Below, in pieces: positions 1 to 5,577 of a stretch of DNA of 9,070 nucleotides. Under the pieces are notes generated by a model that worked only from the letters and a program-made list of their open reading frames with translations, was not told the DNA's origin and made no database searches. Made by a program: the position numbers and the translations under genes. The stretch covers positions 1-9,070 of the forward strand of contig DATAOT010000163.1 in the NCBI GenBank assembly GCA_036265615.1, written 5' to 3'. The stretch is from DATAFF01 sp036265615. Lineage in GTDB: Bacteria > Pseudomonadota > Alphaproteobacteria > Rhizobiales > Aestuariivirgaceae. Position 1 is the first letter of the stretch, and each line of letters opens with the position of its first letter.

Positions 1-138
<138 letters not shown>

Positions 139-150
139 GAAGACGGAACG

Positions 151-477
151 ATGGCCAGGCAAAGACAGCAGCGGCACAACAGCATCCGCATCCGCCTGAA
201 GGGCTTCGATCACCGGGTGCTCGACGGCTCGGCGAGCGAGATCGTGCACACGGCGAAGCGCACCGGTGCGCGGGTGCGCGGGCCGGTCCCGCTGCCGACG
301 CGGATCGAGAGGTTCACGGTCAACCGCTCGCCGCATGTCGACAAGAAGAGCCGCGAGCAGTTCGAGATGCGGACATTCCGGCGTCTGCTGGACATTGTGG
401 ATCCCACGCCGCAGACGGTCGATGCCTTGATGAAGCTCGACCTCGCTGCCGGTGTCGATGTCGAGATCAAGCTCTGA
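151..477 (+). CDS. rpsJ: 30S ribosomal protein S10
   Basis: S10 belongs to the 30S head and, as NusE, also takes part in transcription antitermination. The protein is 108 aa. The core signature is clear: AKRTGARVRGPVPLPTRIE around residues 35-53, then FTVNRSPHVDKKSREQFEMR, and the alphaproteobacterial end VDALMKLDLAAGVDVEIKL. Family members are usually 102-103 aa. The extra residues are at the N terminus, a basic, glutamine-rich MARQRQQRHN before the conserved SIRIRLKGFDH. No other start codon lies between 151 and the core, so the extension looks real. A purine-rich AGGAAG at 137-142, overlapping the tuf stop, serves as ribosome-binding site. Residues 20-35 (VLDGSASEIVHT) are also more divergent than usual. 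Identity is secure. Confidence 0.97.
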   Translation: MARQRQQRHNSIRIRLKGFDHRVLDGSASEIVHTAKRTGARVRGPVPLPTRIERFTVNRSPHVDKKSREQFEMRTFRRLLDIVDPTPQTVDALMKLDLAAGVDVEIKL

Positions 478-486
478 GGAGCTGAA

Positions 487-492
487 GAGGAG
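487..492 (+). promoter_or_regulatory. Ribosome-binding site deciding the rplC start
   Basis: GAGGAG at 487-492 is the Shine-Dalgarno sequence for rplC. It lies 7 nt before the ATG at 500 but only 1 nt before the ATG at 494. This spacing, with the conserved MRSGVIAQKLGM N terminus, favours 500 as the true start. Confidence 0.75.
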
Positions 493-499
493 CATGGCG

Positions 500-1204
500 A
501 TGCGTTCAGGTGTCATCGCACAGAAACTGGGCATGACGCGGGTGTTCACCGAGGATGGCGAACACATCCCGGTGACCGTGCTCAAGCTCGAGAACTGCCA
601 GGTCGTCGGCCAGAAGACGGCGGACAAGCATGGCTACACGGCGCTTCAGATCGGTTCCGGCACGGCCAAGGTGAGCCGGCTCAGCAAGGCGCTGCGCGGC
701 GGCTTCGCTGTCGCCAAGGTGGAGCCCAAGCGCAAGGTGGCCGAGTTTCGGGTCAGCCCGGAAAACCTGATCGCGGTCGGCGCGGAGATCACGGCCGACC
801 ACTTCGTCAAAGGTCAATTCGTGGATGTCTCCGGAATCAGCATCGGCAAAGGCTTTCAGGGGCCGATGAAGCGGTGGAATTTCGGCGGGCTCAGGGCTTC
901 GCACGGCGTTTCGATCAGCCATCGCTCGCATGGTTCCACCGGCCAGCGCCAGTCGCCGGGGCGGACGTTTGCCGGCAAGAAGATGGCTGGTCAGCTCGGC
1001 AACGAGAAGGTGACGACGCAGAATATCGAGGTGGTCGGCACCGATGTGGAGCGCGGGTTGATCATGGTGCGCGGCTCGGTGCCGGGTGCGAAGGGCGGCT
1101 GGGTCTATCTGCGGGACGCGGTCAAGCGCAAGCTCCCCGAGGGGGCGCCGCTTCCCGGCAAGTTCCGCATGCCGGAGGGCGCCGCGGCGCCGTCGCAGGG
1201 CTGA
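500..1204 (+). CDS. rplC: 50S ribosomal protein L3
   Basis: L3 binds 23S rRNA early in 50S assembly and sends a long loop toward the peptidyl-transferase centre. From ATG 500 the product is 234 aa. It begins MRSGVIAQKLGMTRVF, the standard alphaproteobacterial N terminus. In-frame ATGs at 452 (inside rpsJ) and 494 are disfavoured by ribosome-binding-site spacing. The central loop is recognisable at residues 117-151 (GKGFQGPMKRW, then ASHGVSISHRSHGSTGQRQ), followed by GKKMAGQLG near 159-167. The GQRQ stretch holds the glutamine region that PrmB methylates in E. coli L3. The segment SPGRTFAGKK replaces the more usual DPGKVFKGKK, a mild change. The C terminus is an alanine- and proline-rich tail. 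It lies 22 bp after rpsJ and 12 bp before rplD. Confidence 0.97.
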   Translation: MRSGVIAQKLGMTRVFTEDGEHIPVTVLKLENCQVVGQKTADKHGYTALQIGSGTAKVSRLSKALRGGFAVAKVEPKRKVAEFRVSPENLIAVGAEITADHFVKGQFVDVSGISIGKGFQGPMKRWNFGGLRASHGVSISHRSHGSTGQRQSPGRTFAGKKMAGQLGNEKVTTQNIEVVGTDVERGLIMVRGSVPGAKGGWVYLRDAVKRKLPEGAPLPGKFRMPEGAAAPSQG

Positions 1205-1216
1205 GGGAGCATTGAG

Positions 1217-1837
1217 ATGAAAGCCGATATCCAGACCCTCGCCGCCGGAAGCGCCGGCACGCTCGAGCTGTCGGACGCGATCTTCGGCCTCGAGCCGCGC
1301 CAGGACATCCTGCACCGCATGGTGATGTGGCAGCTTGCCAAGCGGCAGGCCGGGACGCACCAAGCCAAAACGCGCGGCGAGGTCAACCGCACGACCAAGA
1401 AGCTTGGCAACCAGAAGGGCTCGGGCGGGGCGCGGCACGGCTCGCGCCGGGCACCGATCTTCGTCGGCGGCGGCAAGGCGTTCGGGCCACGGCCGCGCAG
1501 CCATGCAATCGACCTGCCGAAGAAAGTGCGGGCGCTGGCGCTGCGTCATGCGCTGTCGGCGAAAGCACAGGCGGCCGAACTCGTCGTCCTCGACACGGCG
1601 GAGGTCGGAGAGGCCAAGACGAAGCCGCTGCGGCTTGCCTTCGCCAAGCTCGGGCTCGACAATGCGCTCATCATCGACGGCGCCGACATCAATGCCAATT
1701 TCGCGCTGGCGGCCCGCAATCTGCCGAATATCGACGTGCTCCCCGTCCAGGGGATCAATGTCTACGACATTCTGCGACGACGCAAACTGGTGCTGACCAA
1801 GGCGGCGGTCGCGGCTCTCGAGGAGCGCTTCAAATGA
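1217..1837 (+). CDS. rplD: 50S ribosomal protein L4
   Basis: L4 lines the peptide exit tunnel and, in gammaproteobacteria, represses its own operon. The 206-aa length is normal. The extended loop is visible at residues 57-94, with QKGSGGARHGSRRAP and GGGKAFGPRPR, followed by the globular domain starting DLPKKVRALALRHALS. The C-terminal alphaproteobacterial signature NVYDILRRRKLVLTKAAV is present. The loop tip reads GNQKGSG (64-70), where relatives usually have an aromatic residue and Arg or Lys before QKGTG. The lysine that matches E. coli K63 is kept. GGGAGC at 1205-1210 region precedes the ATG. The stop TGA overlaps the rplW ATG in an ATGA arrangement, suggesting translational coupling. No S10-type leader is visible upstream, so E. 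coli-style L4 attenuation is not supported here. Confidence 0.97.
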   Translation: MKADIQTLAAGSAGTLELSDAIFGLEPRQDILHRMVMWQLAKRQAGTHQAKTRGEVNRTTKKLGNQKGSGGARHGSRRAPIFVGGGKAFGPRPRSHAIDLPKKVRALALRHALSAKAQAAELVVLDTAEVGEAKTKPLRLAFAKLGLDNALIIDGADINANFALAARNLPNIDVLPVQGINVYDILRRRKLVLTKAAVAALEERFK

Positions 1838-2127
1838 AGCCGATCGATTTCTACGACATCATTCGCAGCCCGGCGATCACCGAGAAGGCGACGATGTGCG
1901 CCAACAACAACCAGGTGATCTTCAACGTGGCGCGGCAGGCCTCGAAGCCGGAGATCAAGGCGGCGGTCGAGGGCCTGTTCAAGGTCAAGGTGAAGGCCGT
2001 CAATACCCTGGTCCGCAAGGGCAAGTCGCGGCGGTTCCGCGGCATCAAGGGCGTGCAGAGCGACGTCAAGAAGGCAGTGGTGACGCTCGAGGAGGGCCAG
2101 TTCATCGATGTGATGACGGGCCTGTGA
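1834..2127 (+). CDS. rplW: 50S ribosomal protein L23
   Basis: L23 sits at the mouth of the peptide exit tunnel and is the docking site for trigger factor and SRP. The start is the ATG at 1834, overlapping the rplD stop by 4 nt; the frame is also open upstream, but that part is out of frame within rplD. The 97-aa product matches the family length. Signatures are YDIIRSPAITEKAT at the N terminus, then the ASKPEIKAAVEGLFKVKVKAVNT helix-strand unit, the basic GKSRRFRGIKG loop, and the ending KAVVTLEEGQFIDVMTGL. It is 26 bp before rplB. Nothing is unusual. Confidence 0.97.
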   Translation: MKPIDFYDIIRSPAITEKATMCANNNQVIFNVARQASKPEIKAAVEGLFKVKVKAVNTLVRKGKSRRFRGIKGVQSDVKKAVVTLEEGQFIDVMTGL

Positions 2128-2153
2128 TGACGCGACCGAAGAGGCAATGAGCC

Positions 2154-2978
2154 ATGGCACTTAAGACATTCAAGCCCACCAGCCCGGGTCAGCGTCACGT
2201 GGTGATCGTCAACCGTGACGGATTGTGGAAGGGCAAGCCTGTGAAAGCCCTGACCGAGGGCCTGACGAAATCCGGCGGGCGCGGCTCGGACGGGCGGATC
2301 AATTCGCGCCATCGCGGCGGAGGTCACAAGCGGACTTATCGGCTGATCGACTTCAAGCGGCGCAAATTCGACGTGCCGGCAACCGTCGAGCGGCTGGAAT
2401 ACGATCCCAACCGGACCGGTTATATCGCCCTCATTCGCTACCAGGACGGCGAGCAGTCCTACATTCTGGCGCCACAGCGGCTGAAGGCCGGCGACAGCGT
2501 CGTGGCGGGGCAGTCTGTCGACGTCAAGCCGGGCAATGCGATGCCGATGGGCAGCATGCCGGTCGGCACCATCGTGCACAATATCGAGCTCAAGCCCGGC
2601 AAGGGCGGGCAGCTGGCGCGCTCGGCAGGCTCCTATGCGCAGCTGGCGGGCCGCGACCAGGGCTATGTCATCCTGAAGCTCAAGTCGGGAGAGACCCGGC
2701 TCGTACTGGCCGACTGCCTGGCGACGGTGGGCGCGGTGTCCAATCCCGACCATCTCAACACAGTGGTGGGCAAGGCAGGGCGGTCACGCTGGCGCGGCAT
2801 CCGCCCGCAGACGCGCGGCATCGCGATGAACCCGATCGATCACCCCAATGGCGGACGCACCAATGGCGGCAAGCACTGGGCGACGCCATGGGGCAAGCCG
2901 ACTAAGGGCAAGAAGACGCGCAGCAACAAGGCGACGGACAAGTACATCGTGCGCTCGCGGCATTTGAAGAAGAAGTAG
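2154..2978 (+). CDS. rplB: 50S ribosomal protein L2 with an altered HGGGEG loop
   Basis: L2 is the most conserved 50S protein, needed for subunit association and close to the peptidyl-transferase centre. The 274-aa product shows the usual order: MALKTFKPTSPGQRHV, RHRGGGHKRTYRLIDFKRRK (53-72), VERLEYDPNR, the SH3-like domain with MPVGTIVHNIELKPGKGGQLARSAGS around 135-160, and the C-terminal GKAGRSRWRGIRP and GKPTKGKKTRSNKATDKYIVRSRH. One key region differs. Most bacteria have DHPHGGGEGR, but residues 229-235 here read DHPNGGR. His230 is kept (E. coli H229 in mature numbering), the second histidine is Asn232, and three residues of GGGEG including the glutamate are gone. The following segment is TNGGKHWATPWG instead of TSGGRHPVTPWG. 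The frame is intact on both sides, so this is an in-frame change and not a frameshift. RBS region lies in the 26-bp gap after rplW. Confidence 0.97.
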   Translation: MALKTFKPTSPGQRHVVIVNRDGLWKGKPVKALTEGLTKSGGRGSDGRINSRHRGGGHKRTYRLIDFKRRKFDVPATVERLEYDPNRTGYIALIRYQDGEQSYILAPQRLKAGDSVVAGQSVDVKPGNAMPMGSMPVGTIVHNIELKPGKGGQLARSAGSYAQLAGRDQGYVILKLKSGETRLVLADCLATVGAVSNPDHLNTVVGKAGRSRWRGIRPQTRGIAMNPIDHPNGGRTNGGKHWATPWGKPTKGKKTRSNKATDKYIVRSRHLKKK

Positions 2979-2987
2979 AGGTAGACC

Positions 2988-3266
2988 GTGGCTCGTTCAC
3001 TCTGGAAAGGTCCGTTCGTCGACGGCTATCTGCTCAAGAAGGCGGAGCAGGTGCGCGCCTCGGGGCGCAACCAGGCCATCAAGACATGGTCGCGGCGCTC
3101 GACGATCCTGCCGCAGTTCGTCGGCCTGACCTTTGCCGTCCACAATGGCAACAAGCACATACCGGTGCTCGTCTCGGAGGAGATGGTCGGGCACAAGCTC
3201 GGCGAGTTCGCGCCGACCCGGACCTATCATGGCCATGGCTCCGACAAGAAGACAAAGAGGACCTGA
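2988..3266 (+). CDS. rpsS: 30S ribosomal protein S19
   Basis: S19 forms a complex with S13 in the 30S head near the A site. The 92-aa product has normal length and sequence: ARSLWKGPFVDGYLLKK at the N terminus, TWSRRSTILPQFVGLTFAVHNG in the middle, and GHKLGEFAPTRTYHGHGSDKK near the end. It starts with GTG at 2988, the only non-ATG start among the complete genes here. No in-frame ATG lies nearby, and the residue after the initiator is the conserved Ala-Arg-Ser. AGAGGTAG at 2977-2984, overlapping the rplB stop, supplies a ribosome-binding site. Only 3 bp separate it from rplV. Confidence 0.97.
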   Translation: MARSLWKGPFVDGYLLKKAEQVRASGRNQAIKTWSRRSTILPQFVGLTFAVHNGNKHIPVLVSEEMVGHKLGEFAPTRTYHGHGSDKKTKRT

Positions 3267-3269
3267 GCG

Positions 3270-3650
3270 ATGGGCAAACCGAAGAACAAGCGGGTGGTTG
3301 CCGACAATGAGGCGCGGGCGGTGACGCGGCTCTTGAGGGTGAGCCCGCGCAAGCTCAACGACGTGGCCTCGACCATTCGCGGCAAGAAGGTCGACTCGGC
3401 GCTTGCCGATCTCACCTTTTCGCGCCGGCGCATCGCGATCGATGTCAAGAAGACGCTCGAATCGGCGATTGCCAATGCCGAGAACAACCACGATCTCGAC
3501 ATCAACGAGCTGGTGGTCGCCGAAGCCTATGTCGGCAAGAACATGGTGATGAAGCGCTGGTCGCCGCGGGCCCGTGGCCGGGTCGGCCGGATCGAGAAGT
3601 TCTTCAGCCAGCTCACCATCGTGGTGAGACAGGTGGAGGAGGTTGCCTGA
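3270..3650 (+). CDS. rplV: 50S ribosomal protein L22
   Basis: L22 contacts all 23S rRNA domains, and its beta-hairpin lines the exit tunnel beside L4. The 126-aa product has the basic N terminus MGKPKNKRVVADNEARAV, the core LRVSPRKLNDVASTIRGKKV (about 23-42), the AIANAENNHDLDINELVV helix, and the tunnel hairpin KRWSPRARGRVGRIEKFFSQLTIVV (about 93-119). In the hairpin RIEKFFS replaces the commoner RIEKPFS. This is a mild change that I would not over-read. The stop codon shares one base with the rpsC start (TGATG), so translation of the two is probably coupled. Confidence 0.97.
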   Translation: MGKPKNKRVVADNEARAVTRLLRVSPRKLNDVASTIRGKKVDSALADLTFSRRRIAIDVKKTLESAIANAENNHDLDINELVVAEAYVGKNMVMKRWSPRARGRVGRIEKFFSQLTIVVRQVEEVA

Positions 3651-4369
3651 TGGGCCAGAAAGTCAATCCCGTAGGCCTGCGCCTCGGAATCAACCGGACC
3701 TGGGACTCGCGCTGGTATGCCAATCGCGGCGATTACCGTCGGCTGTTCCACGAGGACCGGCGGATCCGGAAGTTCCTCAAGGATCAGCTGAAGCAGGCCG
3801 GCGTCGCCCGGATCGTCATCGAACGGCCGCACAAGAAGTGCCGGGTAACCATCTATTCGGCGCGGCCGGGCGTGGTCATCGGCAAGAAAGGCGCCGATAT
3901 CGAAAAGCTCCGGCGCGACATATCGAAAATGACCGAATCCGAGGTGCATCTCAACATCGTCGAGGTGCGCAAGCCGGAGACGGAGTCGACGCTGGTTGCC
4001 GAGAACATCGCGCAGCAGCTGGAGCGCCGGGTGGCGTTCCGGCGCGCCATGAAGCGGGCGGTGCAGTCGGCCCTGCGCATGGGTGCCGAGGGCATCCGGA
4101 TCACCTGCGCCGGGCGGCTCGGCGGGGCGGAAATCGCCCGGGTCGAATGGTATCGCGAAGGTCGGGTGCCGCTGCACACGCTGAGGGCCGACATCGACTA
4201 TGGCACGGCGACCGCGGTGACCGCCTATGGCACGATCGGCGTCAAGGTTTGGATCTTCAAGGGCGAGATCCTCGAGCATGACCCGATGGCCCAGGACAAG
4301 CGGCTGGCCGAACAGCAGGAAAGCGGCGGCAGGCCGCGGCGCGAGCCACGCGAGGCGCAGGCCGCGTAA
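3650..4369 (+). CDS. rpsC: 30S ribosomal protein S3
   Basis: S3 is a 30S head protein at the mRNA entry channel with helicase-related function. The 239-aa product begins MGQKVNPVGLRLGINRTWDS. The KH RNA-binding domain shows its GxxG loop in VIGKKGADIEKLR (77-88). The C-terminal domain is marked by GRLGGAEIARVEWYREGRVPLHTLR and GTIGVKVWIFKGEILEHDP. The tail after about residue 210 is low-complexity and charged (Glu, Gln, Arg, Ala), as is common in alphaproteobacterial S3. The start overlaps the rplV stop by one base. A purine-rich GGAGGAGG at about 3635-3642, inside the end of rplV, is a strong ribosome-binding site. Gene and family assignment are secure. Confidence 0.97.
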   Translation: MGQKVNPVGLRLGINRTWDSRWYANRGDYRRLFHEDRRIRKFLKDQLKQAGVARIVIERPHKKCRVTIYSARPGVVIGKKGADIEKLRRDISKMTESEVHLNIVEVRKPETESTLVAENIAQQLERRVAFRRAMKRAVQSALRMGAEGIRITCAGRLGGAEIARVEWYREGRVPLHTLRADIDYGTATAVTAYGTIGVKVWIFKGEILEHDPMAQDKRLAEQQESGGRPRREPREAQAA

Positions 4370-4390
4370 CAAGAAGGCTGGAACATCGAC

Positions 4391-4807
4391 ATGCTGCAAC
4401 CGAAACGGACAAAGTTCCGCAAGCAATTCAAGGGCCGCATCAAGGGCGCCGCCAAGGGCGGGACCGAACTCAATTTCGGCGCCTTCGGCCTCAAGGCGAT
4501 GGAGCCGGACCGGGTCACCGCCCGCCAGATCGAGGCGGCGCGGCGGGCCATGACGCGGCACATGAAGCGTGCCGGGAGAGTATGGATCCGCATCTTCCCC
4601 GATGTGCCAGTCACCAAGAAGCCGACCGAGGTGCGCATGGGCTCGGGCAAGGGCGGCGTCGAATTCTGGGCGGCGCGGGTCAAGCCGGGGCGGATCATGT
4701 TCGAGATCGACGGGGTGTCGCGCGACATCGCCGAGGAGGCGATGCGGCTCGGCGCGGCCAAGCTGCCCATCAAGACGCGGTTCGTCGCCAGGCTCGGTGA
4801 AGCATGA
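4391..4807 (+). CDS. rplP: 50S ribosomal protein L16
   Basis: L16 helps shape the A-site tRNA binding region of the 50S subunit. The 138-aa product has the typical N terminus MLQPKRTKFRKQFKGRIKG, then GAFGLKAMEP, the QIEAARRAMTRHMKRAGRVWIR stretch (47-68), and FPDVPVTKKPTEVRMGSGKGGVEFWAARVKPGR, which includes the arginine-containing loop that is hydroxylated in E. coli L16. The ending PIKTRFVARLGEA is standard. It follows rpsC by 21 bp and precedes rpmC by 22 bp. Nothing is unusual. Confidence 0.97.
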   Translation: MLQPKRTKFRKQFKGRIKGAAKGGTELNFGAFGLKAMEPDRVTARQIEAARRAMTRHMKRAGRVWIRIFPDVPVTKKPTEVRMGSGKGGVEFWAARVKPGRIMFEIDGVSRDIAEEAMRLGAAKLPIKTRFVARLGEA

Positions 4808-4816
4808 TGTGCGCGC

Positions 4817-4821
4817 GGAGG
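4817..4821 (+). promoter_or_regulatory. Ribosome-binding site of rpmC
   Basis: GGAGG at 4817-4821 lies 8 nt before the ATG at 4830. It fixes that ATG as the L29 start, although the reading frame is open much further upstream within rplP. Confidence 0.8.
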
Positions 4822-4829
4822 CTCAAGTC

Positions 4830-5030
4830 ATGAAACCGAAAGACGTGCGGGCGCTCACCAACGATGCGCTGGGAGACGAGCTCATGAAGCTCAAGAAGGA
4901 GCAGTTCAATCTGAGATTCCAGAGGGCGTCGGGCCAGATGGAGAACACGGCTCGGGTGCGTCAGGTCCGGCGCGACATCGCCCGCATCAGGACGGTGCAG
5001 GCCGAGCGCGCTGCAACGGCGACGAAATAG
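4830..5030 (+). CDS. rpmC: 50S ribosomal protein L29
   Basis: L29 is a small helical protein next to L23 at the tunnel exit. From ATG 4830 the product is 66 aa, the normal size. It begins MKPKDVRALTNDALGDEL, continues LKKEQFNLRFQRASGQMEN (about 22-40), and has the RVRQVRRDIARIRTV helix that defines the family. The frame is open upstream within rplP, but the strong GGAGG and the conserved N terminus show the true start. It lies 13 bp before rpsQ. Confidence 0.96.
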   Translation: MKPKDVRALTNDALGDELMKLKKEQFNLRFQRASGQMENTARVRQVRRDIARIRTVQAERAATATK

Positions 5031-5043
5031 GAGTTCGAGCTTC

Positions 5044-5292
5044 ATGCCGAAGCGCATTTTGCAGGGTGTGGTGGTGAGCGATAAGAACGACAAGACCATC
5101 GTGGTCCTCGTCGAGCGCCGCTTTACGCATCCGGTGATGAAGAAGACCGTTCGGCGGTCCAAGAAGTATCACGCACATGACGAGGCGAACCTTGCCAAGG
5201 CTGGCGATGTGGTCCGCATCGAGGAGTGCCGGCCGATGTCCAAGCAGAAGAGCTGGATGCTGGTCGAGAAGGTAGAAGCGTCAAAGGTCTAG
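5044..5292 (+). CDS. rpsQ: 30S ribosomal protein S17
   Basis: S17 is a primary 16S rRNA-binding protein of the 30S body with an OB-fold. The 82-aa product begins MPKRILQGVVVSDKNDKTIV, followed by VERRFTHPVMKKTVRRSKKYHAHDE (about 24-48) and GDVVRIEECRPMSKQKSW, all standard. The last residues (VEKVEASKV) are variable in the family. The stop TAG at 5290-5292 lies inside the left arm of the palindromic element that follows, so element and gene share bases. If the element is an insertion with a TA duplication, the ancestral stop was the same TAG, and S17 was not altered. This is the last gene of the classical S10 block. Confidence 0.97.
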   Translation: MPKRILQGVVVSDKNDKTIVVLVERRFTHPVMKKTVRRSKKYHAHDEANLAKAGDVVRIEECRPMSKQKSWMLVEKVEASKV

Positions 5293-5314
5293 AGCATGAT
5301 GTTGCTAGGTGTAC
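5289..5314 (+). repeat. Left terminal inverted repeat of the element
   Basis: This 26-nt arm starts CTAGAGCATGATGTTG and matches the reverse complement of 5536-5561 at 24 of 26 positions. The mismatches are C5305 against A5545 and G5311 against G5539. It contains the rpsQ stop codon (5290-5292). Confidence 0.9.
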
Positions 5315-5331
5315 CCGGCTGCGCCGGAGCG

Positions 5332-5412
5332 ATTTTGCCGCGTGGGCAGGAGAAGGCCGAAGGGCGTATCGGCAATACGCTCGAGGCCTTCGACGAACCC
5401 ACGCGGCAAAAT
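5332..5412. repeat. Nested stem-loop 1 within the element
   Basis: A perfect 15-bp inverted repeat, ATTTTGCCGCGTGGG at 5332-5346 and its complement at 5398-5412, encloses two further perfect stems: GAAGGCC/GGCCTTC (5352-5358 with 5385-5391) and GCGTAT/ATACGC (5364-5369 with 5375-5380). The apical loop is 5 nt. No T-run follows on either strand, so it does not look like an intrinsic terminator. Confidence 0.88.
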
Positions 5413-5427
5413 GGCCCAGCCCTTCGG

Positions 5428-5526
5428 GTTGCGCCGCGGCGGTCGCCCGCGGTGTCGCCGCGCTTGCACGATGTCCCCGCATCGCGCTCGCGCGGCTCCT
5501 GGCGGATCGGCTCGCCACAGCGCAAC
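5428..5526. repeat. Nested stem-loop 2 within the element
   Basis: The base is a 14-bp stem, 5428-5441 with 5513-5526, with 12 Watson-Crick pairs and two C-A mismatches (5435/5519, 5437/5517). The upper part pairs GCCGCGC with GCGCGGC (5457-5463 with 5490-5496) without mismatch. Above it, GCACGATG at 5466-5473 pairs with CATCGCGC at 5480-5487, with one A-C mismatch and a 6-nt loop TCCCCG. The segment between base and upper stems pairs only in part. Confidence 0.75.
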
Positions 5527-5535
5527 GCAGGTGGG

Positions 5536-5561
5536 GTAGACCTAACAACATCATGCTCTAG
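5536..5561 (-). repeat. Right terminal inverted repeat of the element
   Basis: This is the partner of 5289-5314 on the opposite strand. It ends AACATCATGCTCTAG. After it only 20 bp remain before the rplN start. Confidence 0.9.
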
Positions 5562-5569
5562 GGCCATTC

Positions 5570-5577
5570 GAGGGTGA
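5570..5577 (+). promoter_or_regulatory. Ribosome-binding site of rplN
   Basis: GAGGGTGA at 5570-5577 resembles the anti-Shine-Dalgarno complement and lies 4 nt before the ATG at 5582. It is outside the palindromic element, so rplN keeps its own translation signal. Confidence 0.7.

Larger units (their letters stand above)
5289..5561. mobile_element. MITE-like palindromic intergenic element between rpsQ and rplN
   Basis: This non-coding block of about 270 bp fills nearly all of the rpsQ-rplN gap. Its two ends are a 26-nt inverted repeat, and its interior folds into two long stem-loops at 5332-5412 and 5428-5526. CTAG occurs at both ends (5289-5292 and 5558-5561), consistent with an element at 5292-5558 flanked by a duplicated TA, as left by IS630/Tc1-mariner-type transposition. 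The end sequence GAGCATGATG resembles repeats I recall in intergenic regions of Hyphomicrobiales; this is memory, not a search. No ORF inside looks like a protein, so it would be non-autonomous. The palindromic structure is seen directly, while mobility is inferred. A structured RNA element is the alternative. Confidence 0.75.

Noticed and set aside
506..1549. Long open frame on the minus strand (347 codons) opposite rplC/rplD
   Set aside because: It is a GC-rich mirror of two certain ribosomal genes, with composition biased to Arg, Ala and Leu and no recognisable domain. The similar long minus frames at 1851-2753, 3527-4561 and 7122-8138 are rejected for the same reason.
1327..1833. Upstream extension of the rplW frame inside rplD
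   Set aside because: The extra residues are a frame-shifted reading of L4. The conserved L23 N terminus begins at the ATG at 1834.
5332..5412. Intrinsic terminator at stem-loop 1
   Set aside because: The stem is strong, but no T-run follows on either strand, and an essential operon continues downstream.
5464..5500. Possible promoter with TTGCAC as a -35 box within the element
   Set aside because: No AT-rich -10 lies at a suitable distance, and TTGCAC is part of the paired region of stem-loop 2.
5296..5577. Several overlapping open frames of 70-140 codons, on both strands, within the rpsQ-rplN element
   Set aside because: They overlap in almost every frame, as expected from GC-rich palindromes. 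None has a good start context or a recognisable protein sequence.
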